DNA of 64,000 nt, taken from the NCBI GenBank assembly GCA_006384855.1, contig VCJN01001211.1, forward strand, positions 62,001-126,000, read 5' to 3'. Of the stretch, positions 1 through 11,219 are shown piece by piece. The position numbers were made by a program, and so were the translations under genes. Each line of letters starts with the position of its first letter. Within the stretch, counting starts at the first letter, position 1. The stretch comes from Tetraselmis striata (Eukaryota; Chlorophyta; Chlorodendrophyceae; Chlorodendrales; Chlorodendraceae). The notes below the pieces were generated by a model, which did no database searches, was not told the DNA's origin, and saw nothing but the letters and a program-made list of their open reading frames with translations.

Positions 1-455
1 CGCTCATGACAGAGTTGCCACCTTCTCCGTCTTGGGCCCAGTGGCCTCTGCCTGCCACCATACCGGAATTGCCATTGCTTAAAAGCCGCAGACGCCTTGC
101 AGCAACTGCGCGGGAGGCATGGATAATCTTGTCGCTCTCAATACCCAAAATACTGAAAAGACGCTCAAGTATAGAGTGCTGAGAGTCGTAGTGGATGCCA
201 GCATGGATTCGGTACTTGGCATCCTTTGGCGTTGTCGACATTGTCGCCTGCCTCATCTCGCAGACCATGGCCCTCGACTGGCTGCAAATAACAGTACTCC
301 AAGTACTGTTCTATGCTCTCCATCCATGCATGCACATCCAGCACATCTGGCAGGTCATATGATGGGACAGACTGTCCTTGATGGTACACTCCCTCATTCT
401 TCACCCAGTGCAGGTATTTAACCATTTTGCCAGGTAGGACCTGCACCACACGCAC
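1..455 (-). CDS. Partial tyrosine-recombinase / Ndc10-like protein, runs off the left edge
   Basis: The minus strand reads as continuous coding sequence from about 455 down to position 1. The first part (455-285) contains WMESIEQYLEYCYLQ. After a one-base frame slip near 285 it continues with RAMVCEMRQ, KYRIHAGIHYDSQHS and then a segment with HASRAVAARRL and GHW before the window ends. A His/Arg pair followed by a GHW box resembles the C-terminal region of Crypton- and Ndc10-type tyrosine recombinase-fold proteins, but the catalytic tyrosine would lie outside the window. No start or stop is visible. It could be a mobile-element recombinase or a domesticated relative. The assignment rests on remembered motif shape only. 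Confidence 0.4.
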
Positions 456-523
456 ATCAGTTGCATTCCAACAACATTAGCGCAATGCGGCATGGAGATA
501 TTTGAATAGGGAACGACATGTAA

Positions 524-1206
524 CTATACAGGGAGGTGGGCATGCCCGCACTTTTTTGAAGCATCATTGCGCATCAAGTTTTGGGCTGGAGGTATACATC
601 TGTTGGCTTCACTGAGAATCCGTTGATATTCAAGGTCGTCCTGCATGGAGGCCCGCTTCCGTTTGATACTACCTGTTGGTGGACTGACGGGCTCGTCTTC
701 AACAAAGGCGTCACCCTCTTCACCCTGCAGAAAGGTGTCATCACAACATCATACAAGACCGAGAGTATAAGAAACGACTAGCTCGCCGAATGCAAAAAAA
801 GTCTCGTCGTCTCGATATTACCAGCTGCTAGCAATAATATCGGCATGATTTACCCGACACCCGCGTAACTTACCTCGCATTGGCTGGGGTAGTTCTTGAG
901 TGTTTTGTCACACAACACAAGGGTGCCCGCCGCTCCCACTAGCAAGCCGTACTCCGTCCACTCCCGTCTCGCTTTCTCTGTACCGGTAGCAGTGGCAGTT
1001 ATGTTGCCCGCCAGAGGGTTGCCGCGGTGCTGGCCACTTGATCCGACCGAGCTTCGGATGAGGACTTCCCCCGCGCCCGAACACTCGTAAGTTAGCTGAA
1101 CTTGCGACGCGGCAACGACGTAGGCACGGCCGCCGCATGCGCGGCTAGGACATGCCGCAGGGGCCGCCAGGCGGCGGATCCCCCGGCAAAATACCGCGGC
1201 TAGCAT
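524..1206 (-). CDS. Small two-exon protein, possibly organelle-targeted, unknown function
   Basis: Exons are complement(874..1206) and complement(524..724), 177 residues from the ATG at 1206. The donor at the end of exon 1 is a perfect GTAAGT and the acceptor before exon 2 is TTTCTGCAG. Both are phase 0, so the exons join cleanly. The N-terminus is rich in Arg, Ala and Cys and poor in acidic residues, as in an organelle transit peptide. A hydrophobic stretch (YGLLVGAAGTLVLCDK, about residues 88-103) could be one membrane segment. Exon 2 is charged and ends at TAG 524-526. I do not recognise the family. The gene could be a small organellar membrane subunit. It is divergent from the large gene that starts near 2571. 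Confidence 0.5.
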
Positions 1207-2223
1207 GGGAGGACCAGGGCGTGCTACTTTATACCACTGCGTGACGGCGGGAAACTCATACACTGCACGCTACCCAGCCCAGTACCGTTTGCGGCTGTGC
1301 ACTGCCGTGTCCGCCGCCGAACACTGCTGCCACCGCTGGGGCGGTGACGGAGTCGCTACGCGCAGCACTCGTTCGCGGCGGGGCGCCGGCCTACTGTGGG
1401 TACTGCGGATCGTCGTCCCCGAGAGAAAAAACGCGGCGCCTGTGCCGAACGAAACCCTCAGACCCGAGCGTAAACCCTGAATACGAGGTGCGGCGTAAGT
1501 AGGCGTAAGGCTCTACGCGCCAGTTGGGCAGAATAAGCCGTTATCGCGCACGCGGGAGACGCGGGAGACGGTGATCGCGGCGTCACCCGCGGGGAAATCC
1601 CCGTCTCCCGCGCCCCGAGGGAAGAGATAAGAACATATTATACCCAGTATATTGTGGTAGTACCCCGGTACTGGTACTGCTCGTACTAGTAGCCTCGGCG
1701 GTTGCGCGTCGCACGCCCCGCGCGCCCGCCAAGCGCCGCCCGCCGCCTTCGCCCGCCTGTCGCGCGTAGTCCTTGTCAGCTCGAGTCGACACCTAAATGC
1801 AATAGCGACAAAGTCAGACCGTCACTAGCGCTCCTCTCTGATAGCTCCTTAGCGTGACTCGAGTGGTCTTTCGGCAGCAGGTGGCACCACCACGCGCAGC
1901 TAGGAGCCGCACCTTCCCTGGCCGGCGAGAGACGCGCCGCCGCTGCCGCCGCCGCCGCCGCAATGTTGGGCGCCATTCCACCTGCGATCGACCCTGCCGC
2001 CCCTTCAACTACGCCGCGGCGGGGCGCTTCAGGCGCACGTGCCCCCGCCCGGTGCCCCTCACGGACGCTGCTTTCGCTCCAGCTGCCTGCAAGGTGCCAC
2101 CGAGCGATACCCCCCCCCCCCCCCCCCCCCCACGTACACACCTCCAGCCCCTGCCCACTACTACCTGGCTTCCTCTTTTCCCTACTCGGCTACCCATTGC
2201 CAGCGCCACCCTCTACGCGGCAG

Positions 2224-2254
<31 letters not shown>

Positions 2255-2570
2255 CCACACACAGACAGACAGACACCCCGCCCTGCCGTCCGCTACCAAG
2301 CAAACCAGTAGTCACCGCTGCCTGACTGCTGACTAGCGCTGGATTCGTGTTGGCGCCGTAGGGCGGCGAGCACTGCACCAATTGCAGGCCGCAGTGGGCA
2401 TCCGGCACATTGCCGCCTGTCAAGCCGGAGATTCAGCGGGGAGAGCCGATTGCACGCAGTGGTGAGGCCGCCAGCAGTGACATGCCCCCCCCCCCCCCCC
2501 CCCCTTCTCTTGGCACCCGTGAGACATCCACTAATTGGGCCCGGTTTGCTGGCTGTAGCAGCCAGAGGTC
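1207..2570. promoter_or_regulatory. GC-rich intergenic region between divergent genes, with a hairpin and C homopolymers
   Basis: This 1.36 kb separates the minus-strand gene ending upstream at 1206 from the plus-strand gene starting near 2571, so it should hold both promoters. It is very GC-rich. It contains a 12-bp perfect inverted repeat (1560-1571 with 1601-1612) and long C runs near 2108-2130, 2225-2250 and 2485-2503. The open frames here are proline- or glycine-rich products of homopolymers and are not called. A first, untranslated or short coding exon of the downstream gene could be hidden here. Confidence 0.35.
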
Positions 2571-5500
2571 ATGCAGGGAGGCGGCGAAGAGGGGCTCAAG
2601 GTGGTTGTCATCGACAGCTTCAAGGTAGGGGAGATGGAGGTGGAGCAGGGGAGCCCTATCCGCAACGCCGGCTATGCGCTCACCATTGCCAAGCTGGCCG
2701 CGAAGCAGGTGTGGGCCAGCATGGGTGCAGCTCAGCGAGAGAGGCCGCCTGCTCTGCCCCCCTCCCCCTTGTCGCAGCAATACCTGCCGGCTGAGCTGCC
2801 GGAACCGGAACCGTGGCTGGGGCTGGGCAGGAGTACATGCAGATGCGCAAGGCGAAGCTGAAGACAGTCGTCAAAAGATACGGGAACAAGCAGGAGGCGT
2901 CGCCTCAGGTGGAGGCCATCATGAAGCAGGTGTGCACCTCCCCCCGGCGTGATGGACGACAGCAGGCGGGTCCGGGTGGTCAGGCTCAAGACATGGCCCT
3001 GACCCCGGGGAGGGGAAGGGGGGGGGGGGGGGGGGGGTCGCTGTTCTCCGGCAAAGCAGTGTGGCCGAGTGTCCAGCCGGCACCATGGTGAGCTGGCTCG
3101 AGAGGGGGGCGCTGAGTGGGTTGAAGGGAGGGGGAAGGCAGGCCCGCAGCTGCTCGGCTTCCGCCTGACGGCTGCCGCCGCGTGCGCTGTGCTGCTGCGG
3201 TGATGCGGTGGCGTGGCAGGCTGCGACAGACGCCTTTCTGGACCTCAGCATCGACAGCCTCACCGTAGTGGCGCAGGCCATGCTTCCAGCGGAGTCACTG
3301 GCAGCCCTGGGGGCCCTGGACCCGAAGGCTGTAGACGTACGCCCCCCTGCCTTCACCTTACCTCCCCTGGGTGCTGCATGCTGGATCATGACCATGTATC
3401 ATCATCGAATCAGGGCGCTATGTCTAACCCATATCTGGCTTCATCTTTTGCCAGCAGACCCGACATGCGCAGCCTCCACCCTCTGGCATCGTCCTGCTCG
3501 CTCAATTCCCCCAGTGAAGAGGGTGTTTAAAATGCCATTGGGTTACTTGCCTATATTGCGAGCATGTGTTGGGCGATTTGCCAGCCCCCCCCCACCCCCC
3601 CCCCCCCCCCCGCCCCCCTCTCAACATGGTGGGTGGCAGGATGGCGGGGCTCACATCCCCCCCCCCCCCCCCCCCTTCCCCCTGGGGTCAACCTCGCAGG
3701 ACCCTGTGATGCTCAAGCAGCGCCTCATTGATGGCTTGATAGATTGGGCCGCCGGTGATAGCGATTTTCAGGAGGCTTTTGAAGCTATAGATAAACCAAA
3801 GCCTGACCGGCAGCGCCTGCTGGGCGCGTGAGCCCCCCCCCCCCCCCCCCCCCCCCTCCCCCCTTGAGTCCGTCCCTTAATCTGCATCGGACATCCCTCC
3901 GCTATCCTCCTCTGCCCGCAAATCACTGGGCCTTCCTGAACCCGCCGCCGCTCCCCATGCCACCCTTGCAGCATCCGCCGCCCCACAAAGCTGTCAGGCG
4001 GCAACATCTGCGACCGCTACATATCCGCCAGGGCCTCTGGGTGCCCCCCCCCCCCCCCCGGCCCTCCCTCTCCTGGCTGACCCTTACTCTCCTCTCTGCC
4101 CTTTCCTCCCTCTGGGATGCAGCTCGAGGTGGCCGTATGTCAGTGGGCGCTGACGCAGCCTGCTCTGCGCCGGCAGGCCGGCGATCCCCGTGCTGCGAGA
4201 CAAGGCATCACAGCCCGAGTTCCTGAGCGACTTGACAGCGCAGGGGGACCCCTACCGGTGGGTGGCTTAGCAGAAGCATTGGGTGACATTGCTGGAGGAG
4301 GGGGGGTGGGGGGCAGGGTTGCCATCTGGCGCCTGCTTCTTGGAGAGGCAGATTGCCCCGAATGGATGGTCAGTGCGGTGGCGGGCGGCCTGACGTGATT
4401 GCTCCGGGGTGCGTGCAGGGACTACCCACCATACCAGCTGCTGTCCAAGTCGGTTTTCATGTGGCCGCGCCTAGTCATTCTGGATGAGGTCAGCTGGTCG
4501 CGCATCTCGCTGCCGGCGCAAGCAGTTGTGCGGGGTGACGGCAACTCCAATGCGCCTGCGGAGGGTGCGGGCGGGGATGAGGACGCCTCAGTCACAGTGC
4601 GCCCTCCCAGAGCCCCTCCATGTGTGCCGATGGTGCATGGTGAGCACGGGAAGCCAGCGTACAGTAGCCTGATGCATGACAAGGGCTTTTGCTTAGCCTT
4701 GTTGTGCCCCCCCCCCCCCCCCCCCACCTCCATTTCCCCCGGCCAACGCCTCTGTTTGCCTGCAGGGCGGGCCAGAGCTGTACCCGCAATTGGTGGCGGC
4801 GCTGGCGGAATACATGGAGACGCACATGGAAAGCTCAGAGGCCAGCGGGTGCGAGCAACTCCACTGGACTAGCCATATGCTAGCCAATCACCCGCCCTCG
4901 CTCACAGCATGCAGCTCGGCAGCGCAACTGCCCACCTAAAGGGAAATACACGCTACAACCCCCAGCTGGCCCCTCCTTTCACTGTGGTCCCCCCCCTCCC
5001 CCCCCTTCCTAAATCTGTCTTCAGGCTGTGTGTGGGCAAACCTTATCATGGCAGTACTTTTTGTGCATTACTCCCTTCCTGCTTCCCGCAAGCATTTCGT
5101 GGCTGGACTGGGTGCAGTGGTGCCACCTTGCTTGTCGGCAGCTCAGCTTGGTCGGGTGTGGTTTCATGGTTGGTATGTGTGCGCCCTGCTGATACCAGAC
5201 AGCGTTGCTGCTGGTGTCAGTGGGGCACGCTGTGAGCTTGTGGTGGAACTTGAGAGGACGAGGAGGGGGAATAGAGGGGCAGGTGGTCTGGAACTCCTTG
5301 TGCAACCTGGAGGCTGACACGTCGCCCTGTCTGCACCCTCCAGGTGGGTGCCCAGCAGCGGGGCTGTGGCGTTTGCGCGCCTGGCAGGCAAGGCGGGCGA
5401 CGGTGCCCGGGTACACGCAGTGCGGATACAGCGGGCGGCGGGAGTGGAACCCGGTCAGCAGGGGGGCGAGCTGATGGCGACGCTCACGTCAGAGTGCGAA

Positions 5501-8500
5501 CCCCCCCCCCCCCCCCCCCCCCCCCAAACCCTGGTTTGCTTCCTTTGCGGCATCCTTCAGGCGCTTTGGCCGGGTAGGCATGAAATGTGGGAGTCCGCTC
5601 GACATGCCTTGCGGGCACTGATGCTGCGGGAGGTGTGGGGGGATGGGGGGCAGAGCAATTCACGGGGGTGAGTTGGCTTGTTGGATGCCTGGCTCGGCTG
5701 ATGCTCGGCGCGGCCTCCCACCTGCGCTGCCGCCGCGTAGGGACCTGCTTGCAATGTCGGATGCTGTGGATGCCATGCTCAAGCAGTACCCGAACATCAT
5801 GGCGCTCAAGGCGCCTCCCTCCTTTGGCAACTTGGTGCCGTCCAGCAGAGCGCCCTGGTGGAAGGTTGGGCAGCCCGCGCGCCCCTCGCCCACCCTTTTA
5901 TGCGCTGCCCCTGCTATCACCTTCCCCGCACTAGAAAGCACGAAGGCGCGCTGGGGGTGGGGGGGGGGGGGGGGGGGGGGGGGGGCTCAGCGCCATGTAA
6001 CAGCGGGCGTCAGGACAAACGGGCGGTCTCCTGCATAGTTTGAGCTTCCGTGACGCTGTCAGTCAGGGCGCAACCTGGGAAGAGTACAGACCCTTGTGGG
6101 TTTTGCGGCCGCTGCCTATCACTTTGTTGCTATCCCAAACAATTCCCTGGATACCTAGCCCGAGCTGTTGAGGGGGATACACGTCAGCCTGGGTCGTAGG
6201 CGTCGAGCATTGCCGCACGGGCAGTTTGCGCCACAGCTGACTGAGCCCAACGTGGCATGGCGTACCGATCGGTGGGCTGCAATGCCGGCTGAGCTTCGCC
6301 TTGGCCTGCCTGGTGTTCTTTTGAAAGGTCTGCCAAATACCGTCACCGCGCTCTGGGTTCGTTATATACGCCCACACATGTGCGGGGCGGTTTTCTCCCT
6401 CACGAAGAAGCGAAAACTGTACTTAATGTACCGAAATGGAAATGTACCGGAGTGCACCCCGAATAAAACATACAACCCCCGTCTCGATGGTGCAGAACAG
6501 TGCATTGCTTTTCGACCCGCGGACTCCATTCAATGTAAAGTCGGGTGTGAAAGCATTAGTTGTTATACCAGATTCACTTGATGATCAATGAGAAACACTT
6601 TAGGAAATGCATTATTCAATGAATAGTTCCCATGGTTTGTCCTTTTCCCTGAGGAACAAACTACTGTGGTCAAGTCGCCTTTCTCTCGACTTTGGCAGCT
6701 GGCCCAGCACCCGCAACACCGCCGCCCAGTTGCTGTGCGCTCCAGGTGACTCACTGCTGGCTGACAGCCTGCCACCCTGCGGCAGGTGGGCACACTGGGG
6801 AGGGTGGTGGCGGGCGGCGCCCTGGTGGCGGCGATGGCGCTGCTGGCGGGCCGGAACCTGCTGGGTGGCGGCCTACCCAGCGCGCGCGGCGAGGCGTACC
6901 GCCCCGGGGAATCCCTGACCGATACGACCACCAGCAGCCGCGAGGGCGACGCCGCTCCGGCGCGGCCAGCAGCGCGGGAGCGCAGCTACACCGCACAGCC
7001 CATCAACGCCGAGCTCTCTGAACTGGAGCTTGGCCACCTCTGCGCACTGGCGAGGGAGGCGGTGCGCTCCCAGTCCATGGCCTGTCGCCTGCCACCCTTG
7101 CCATGCGCCACGCCGTTTCCATTGCCTGCCGCCTCGGCAGTGTGAGTGTGGCTTGCCAGTAGTGGTTTTGCCAGCACGTCAGCCTCTGCGGCCAGCAAAC
7201 GGCACAGCTGCTGCGTGGAGCTTCGGCCGCCATTCCATCTGGTTCCAGGGCATGTGTGAACAATTGCTGGATCAGTTTGCAGTTTGGCAATCCGCATGCC
7301 CCCCCCCCCCCCCCCCCCCCCCCCCCGGCCGACCACAACCTTTTTGCGGACATCAACGCGACTTCTGTTTGCCCCGTGTACTCCCTCAGCTCCGGACGCA
7401 GGTGTTGGCTAGCGGGCAGGTGAATCAGCTGCCAAAGGATGCTGTGCTGGAGTTTCAGGTATCCCCCCCCCCCCCCCCCCCCCCCCCCCCGCGCCCCCCC
7501 TCCCCCCGCGCCCTAGATCTCATTATTTGTTGGGGATGTTTATTAGTATGCGGCTGCGCTGAGGCTGTGAGCCGCGCCCGCTGCGCAGCACGTGGTGTCG
7601 GCGACAGGAGAGACGCTGGGGCTGCGCCCCGTCAACGGCCCCGCCTGCAACATGTACGAGCCGCTGGAGCTGAGGAACGTGCGGCAGGCCGCCTACAAGG
7701 ACGTGCCCAGCAGAGCAGGTGAGGCGTGGGCAAAGCCTGATGCTCCTTGCTCATCTTGCACACTCCGTCCCACCTTGCCTGCTGCCTTAACGCGCGCTCG
7801 TGACCGCTACTGCAACCAAAGTAACACCGCTGGTATGGATAGGCGCCGCCCACCAGTCGCATCGGAGGGGAAGGCAGGGGTGGGCGTGTGGGGGCACATA
7901 GGCGCAGGCACACACTGATTTACTGGGGGTCTCCAATGAACAAATGGCAAAGGGGTGCTAGGAACCCCTAGCGCATTGTGGAATGTGAAATGGAGTCAAT
8001 ATCACACAGCCAAACTACATTCTGGTACCTTTGCGCTCACAGCGCTATGGCTCCGCGAGGGCACGTGCGTAGTTCTCGTCGCCGGATATACCGAGAATGT
8101 CTGAATGATGGCGATGTAGGAAGCCTGATGTCAGCTGCCAAACACCATACCCATAACATGAGGAATGCAGCAAGACATCTCTTTGTGTCCCTCATGCTCT
8201 GGGATGGCGGTGATTTGTGTTATCCATTCGTAATGGTGTCAGTTTTACTATTGGACGTTGTCATCACGGATGTAGACACTATATCCATGGAAGCCTGATG
8301 AACCCAATAGCTCCCCCCCCCCCCCCCACCACCACCACCCACCCCCAAGCATAAGACCCGTGATCCCACACACAGCATCAAACAGACCTGCCATGGTGGG
8401 GCCGCGGACTGGTCAAACCAACCTTCCCAAATCAGTGCCGGTACAGCGTAACATCGGCACCTGCGCTGCTTGAGCTCATCAGACGGCGCAGCCACCCCTC

Positions 8501-8969
8501 GCTTTTACCACTGATTCGGCTTAAGAGTTGCCGCGGTCCGATGGTGCGAGCGGAGCGATAGTGTATTCAGACGAGTGGTGCTGTAGTATCAGGGCCATCA
8601 GCCCCACGGCATGGCATGACATGCCAGATGCTGCAGGGCCGCGGCCATGCTCGCCCATTTGCTACCCCCCCTCCCTCCATGCCAACCAACCCCAGCCCCC
8701 CCTTGCCCACTGCCGCTTGCCTCGTCCGCCGCGCAGCGGTCCTCAAGTCCATGATATCCAGGCGCGAGGCAGATAGCGGCATCGAGGCGGCGGTAGAGGT
8801 GCGCCCCTGGACGGACGCGGACTCCCTCGTCCTGTGGGGCTATGCCCCGGACGCAGTGGCGGACGATGCGGGGGCGCCAGCGGAGGCGGAGGAGGATGGA
8901 GGGGCGCGTGAAGAGGAGACTCAGCCCCCTGCCGCGACGGAGGCGGCGCTTGCGGCATCGACGGAGTAG
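2571..8969 (+). CDS. 14-exon gene for a 588-residue single-pass membrane protein, function unknown
   Basis: Exons: 2571-2708, 2831-2929, 3220-3336, 3700-3827, 3972-4040, 4177-4257, 4419-4488, 4766-4848, 5344-5493, 5741-5864, 6786-7061, 7390-7458, 7589-7718, 8737-8969. Every junction is GT-AG, and phases agree across all 13 introns, giving 1767 coding nucleotides ending in TAG. The first ~350 residues are soluble and rich in helix-forming runs (for example EYMQMRKAKLKTVVKRYG, LKQRLIDGLIDWAAGDSDF). A hydrophobic segment near residues 360-375 (VVAGGALVAAMALLAG) is the only clear membrane span. The tail after it is polar, and the last exon is acidic (Glu/Ala-rich). No catalytic motif is recognised. 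The start is uncertain: an acceptor-like CAG at about 2560 would make 2571 internal, leaving an upstream exon unseen. Eleven of 13 introns carry C or G homopolymers. Confidence 0.72.
7719..8736 (+). other. Long last intron of the membrane-protein gene
   Basis: This 1018-base intron between exons 13 and 14 begins GTGAGG and ends CCGCGCAG. It holds a C run interrupted by CCA repeats (8312-8345). No convincing ORF or repeat family is seen in it. Confidence 0.6.
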
Positions 8970-9087
8970 TTGGCGGAGAGAGATAGTCTGTGTCTACCCC
9001 TGCCCCGGAGGCGCAGCGAACTGGCCTGGATGGGCGCGCAAATAATGATTCAGAAAGTCGGGCGGGGGAGTGCGCACGTGGGCAGAC

Positions 9088-9092
9088 TTACA
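9088..9092 (-). terminator. TGTAA-type polyadenylation signal for the NAT9-like gene
   Basis: Plus-strand TTACA reads TGTAA on the minus strand, about 115 bases past the NAT9-like stop codon. TGTAA is the usual green-algal poly(A) signal. A five-base match can arise by chance, so support comes mainly from position. Confidence 0.4.
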
Positions 9093-9204
9093 CTCCCTCA
9101 CAGGCCGAGGTTCTGCTCCGGTACACACTGTCGTGATGGGACCGCGTGGTGTTGGCCGGTATCGATGTCACACGTATGAGGTGTTTCCCTTCAGTGCCGC
9201 GCGC

Positions 9205-10501
9205 TCAGTGAGGGTCGTCAAAGGAGCTGTACCGCAGCTGCGCCGCCAGCTGGCGCAAGTCTGCGCCCGCCTCGCCTTCCGCCGCCAGCTCCAGCGTGAC
9301 CTCCTTGAACACCGAGGAGCGGCTGACCTCGGTGAAGCCCAGGCTGCGCGTGAAGAGCGCCAACGAGGGCGCGTTGGCCTCCCCCACCTTGGCTACAAAG
9401 CGGGTCACGCCCAGCCGCGACACGGCAAACGCCATCATCATGCGCGCCGCCTCGCGCCCCAGCCCCTTGCCGCGGCTGCTCGCCTCAGCGATCATGATCT
9501 CGATCTCTGCGGTTGTCTTGCTGTCGGGATCGTTGAAGAAAAGGTTGGTGTCGCCCGCCATGGCTCCGCCGTGCCGTCCGCAGCTGCCCACATCTTGCAT
9601 GCTCCTGTCAAGCACAATGAAGGTGCACTCTGCTCGCGAGGGCGGCGCAGGGAAGAAGAGGGGGGCGGGGGGGTATCCTCCACTCAGGACTGGTACAGCC
9701 CCGACCAAAAGCAGCCTTAGGCACACGGAGGGGTCCACAGTCCCCCTGGAGCACATCGCAGTGCTTTCGAGCTAGGGCACGCACTGTCCTCGTCCTCTGC
9801 CCACGACTGCTGCATGCTGTACTCCTCCTGCCATAGCAGCGCCGCTGCCCGCAGTCAGCGCCACCGGCCAGTGTCAAGGCACCTAGCACCAGTGCGTTGG
9901 TGGGGGCCGTACTTCTAGCGTCAGCGGCTCTGACGCAGTCATCTCCTGCAGAAAGGGGTCCTTCTGCGGGCGAGGCAGGGGATGTAGCAGGTTGGCGCCC
10001 AAGGGGGGGGGTGGGGTCGTCATCGGAGTGGCTGGTTTATTCAGACGGCGTGCTTCTGCGGCTGCGCTGAGAACCTGCCAGCCACAGCGCAGGATCCGCT
10101 GCGCTAGCAACGTCGATCTTTCTCCAGACAGGCGGTCCATGCTATATCACAGCGTTGGGCGCTCTCACTGGCTCCCCCCCATTCGTCGCCCTGCGATTTC
10201 TCCGCCGTACTGGTGTAACGCGGTGTAGCACCGAAGTAATGGCAACTCCTACGCTCCCCCGCCGCCCCCCTCCCCCCCACACTCACACACACGCGTGCGC
10301 CAGCCCCCCTTACCTACCTCGTCGATAAGTTGCCGCCAGCGCGTGCAGATATATCAATAGCTGGGTGAGGTAGAGGGATCAGACAATGTGTCAGACGGCG
10401 ATCCGCACCATCCAGCCATGATACTTCTCGACGTGCTCTCGTCGGTAGGGCACCAGCATCGCCGCCTCCCCCGTTATCACCAAGTCTGCGTTTGCCCGCA
10501 T
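9205..10501 (-). CDS. NAT9: N-acetyltransferase 9-like GNAT protein (203 residues)
   Basis: Four exons, complement(10409..10501, 9913..9963, 9785..9827, 9205..9629), join in phase to 612 bases. Exon 1 gives MRANADLVITGE then LVPYRREHVEKYHGWM. Exon 2 gives the TASEPLTLE block and exon 3 gives EEYSMQQSWAEDED. Exon 4 starts KCTFIVLD and carries the acetyl-CoA loop RGKGLG (residues 115-120), the IEIMIAE strand and the C-terminal SSVFKEVTLEL. This order and spacing match animal and fungal NAT9, a GNAT enzyme proposed to acetylate alpha- and beta-tubulin and stabilise microtubules. Length is close to that of animal NAT9. The start was chosen because it aligns with the family N-terminus. It is convergent with the upstream gene, with about 235 bases between stops. 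Confidence 0.92.
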
Positions 10502-10705
10502 TCCAGCAGCCCCTATCACCTGCACACGTACCTCCGCCAGGAAGCTACCGGTGAGCGTACCTTTGGGCTGCACGCCCTGCAAATACTGCAGTCGCGGGGG
10601 TCGGGCGGACTTCGAAAGTCGTCTTTATGGGGGTCCGAAATCCGTCTCTAAGGGGGTCCGTCCATAGAGGAGGCAATTTACACACACAACGTCGACAATG
10701 CCACG

Positions 10706-10998
10706 TGACAGGGTATTAAGTAAAGTAAAGTTCGCCCCGCCCGGGCCATCGGCCCAAGCCGCCCCAGCACTTTACCTCATGCGCCAACTTCAGTCGTAGG
10801 TCTGGCATAGCCCGCAGACCATTGCCTCATTCGAACCCCGAAGGGCTAATGCATCAACCGGGTAAACCCGGGACACGCCGGGCCGATATTGCCGAAATAC
10901 ATCGGCCAGGAATCGAACCCGGGTCTCTCGCATACGAGACAACCGCCCAACCGCTCAACCGACCGCTCAAACGAGCGGACAAGGGATGACAGGGTATT
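10706..10998 (-). repeat. tRNA-derived SINE with 12-bp target-site duplications
   Basis: A 269-bp element (10718-10986) is bounded by identical TGACAGGGTATT direct repeats at 10706-10717 and 10987-10998. On the minus strand it starts with a tRNA-like head holding a box A-like TCGGTTGAGCGG (10962-10951) and a box B GGTTCGATTCC (10919-10909), 32 bases apart as in RNA polymerase III promoters. It continues through a body unrelated to tRNA and ends in a short ACTTT-type tail. The would-be anticodon arm has an 8-base loop, so it is not a working tRNA. Related body or head fragments occur at about 21250-21400 and 22473-23460. Confidence 0.85.
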
Positions 10999-11219
10999 GT
11001 CGTCAGGGGGGGTATTGTATCGACGACAGCAGGGCATTTGTTTTTCAAATATTGTCGACGGTGTGACAGCATTTTTAAAATAATATTATTGCGACAGCAT
11101 GCAGTGGCGCTGAGGCGCGCAGAGGCCGGCGGAGCCCCCCCCCACCACCACCAGTATCTCCTCAGGAGTATATCTCCTCAGGAGATACGGTAAGATAATA
11201 ATCGGGTCTAGTTATTTGG

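Noticed and set aside
2039-2336. Overlapping proline- and glycine-rich ORFs on both strands
   Set aside because: They are translations of C/G homopolymers and CA/AG repeats and have no independent coding signal. The same holds for ORFs at 3208-3831, 7030-7722, 31042-31551 and 61536-61994 wherever the sequence is homopolymeric.
9070-9775. 216- and 159-codon plus-strand ORFs
   Set aside because: Antisense shadows of the NAT9-like last exon, whose minus-strand frame matches the family over its whole length.
10895-10986. Functional tRNA gene on the minus strand
   Set aside because: A and B boxes are present, but the anticodon arm gives an 8-base loop and no acceptor stem closes. It is the head of a SINE with target duplications.
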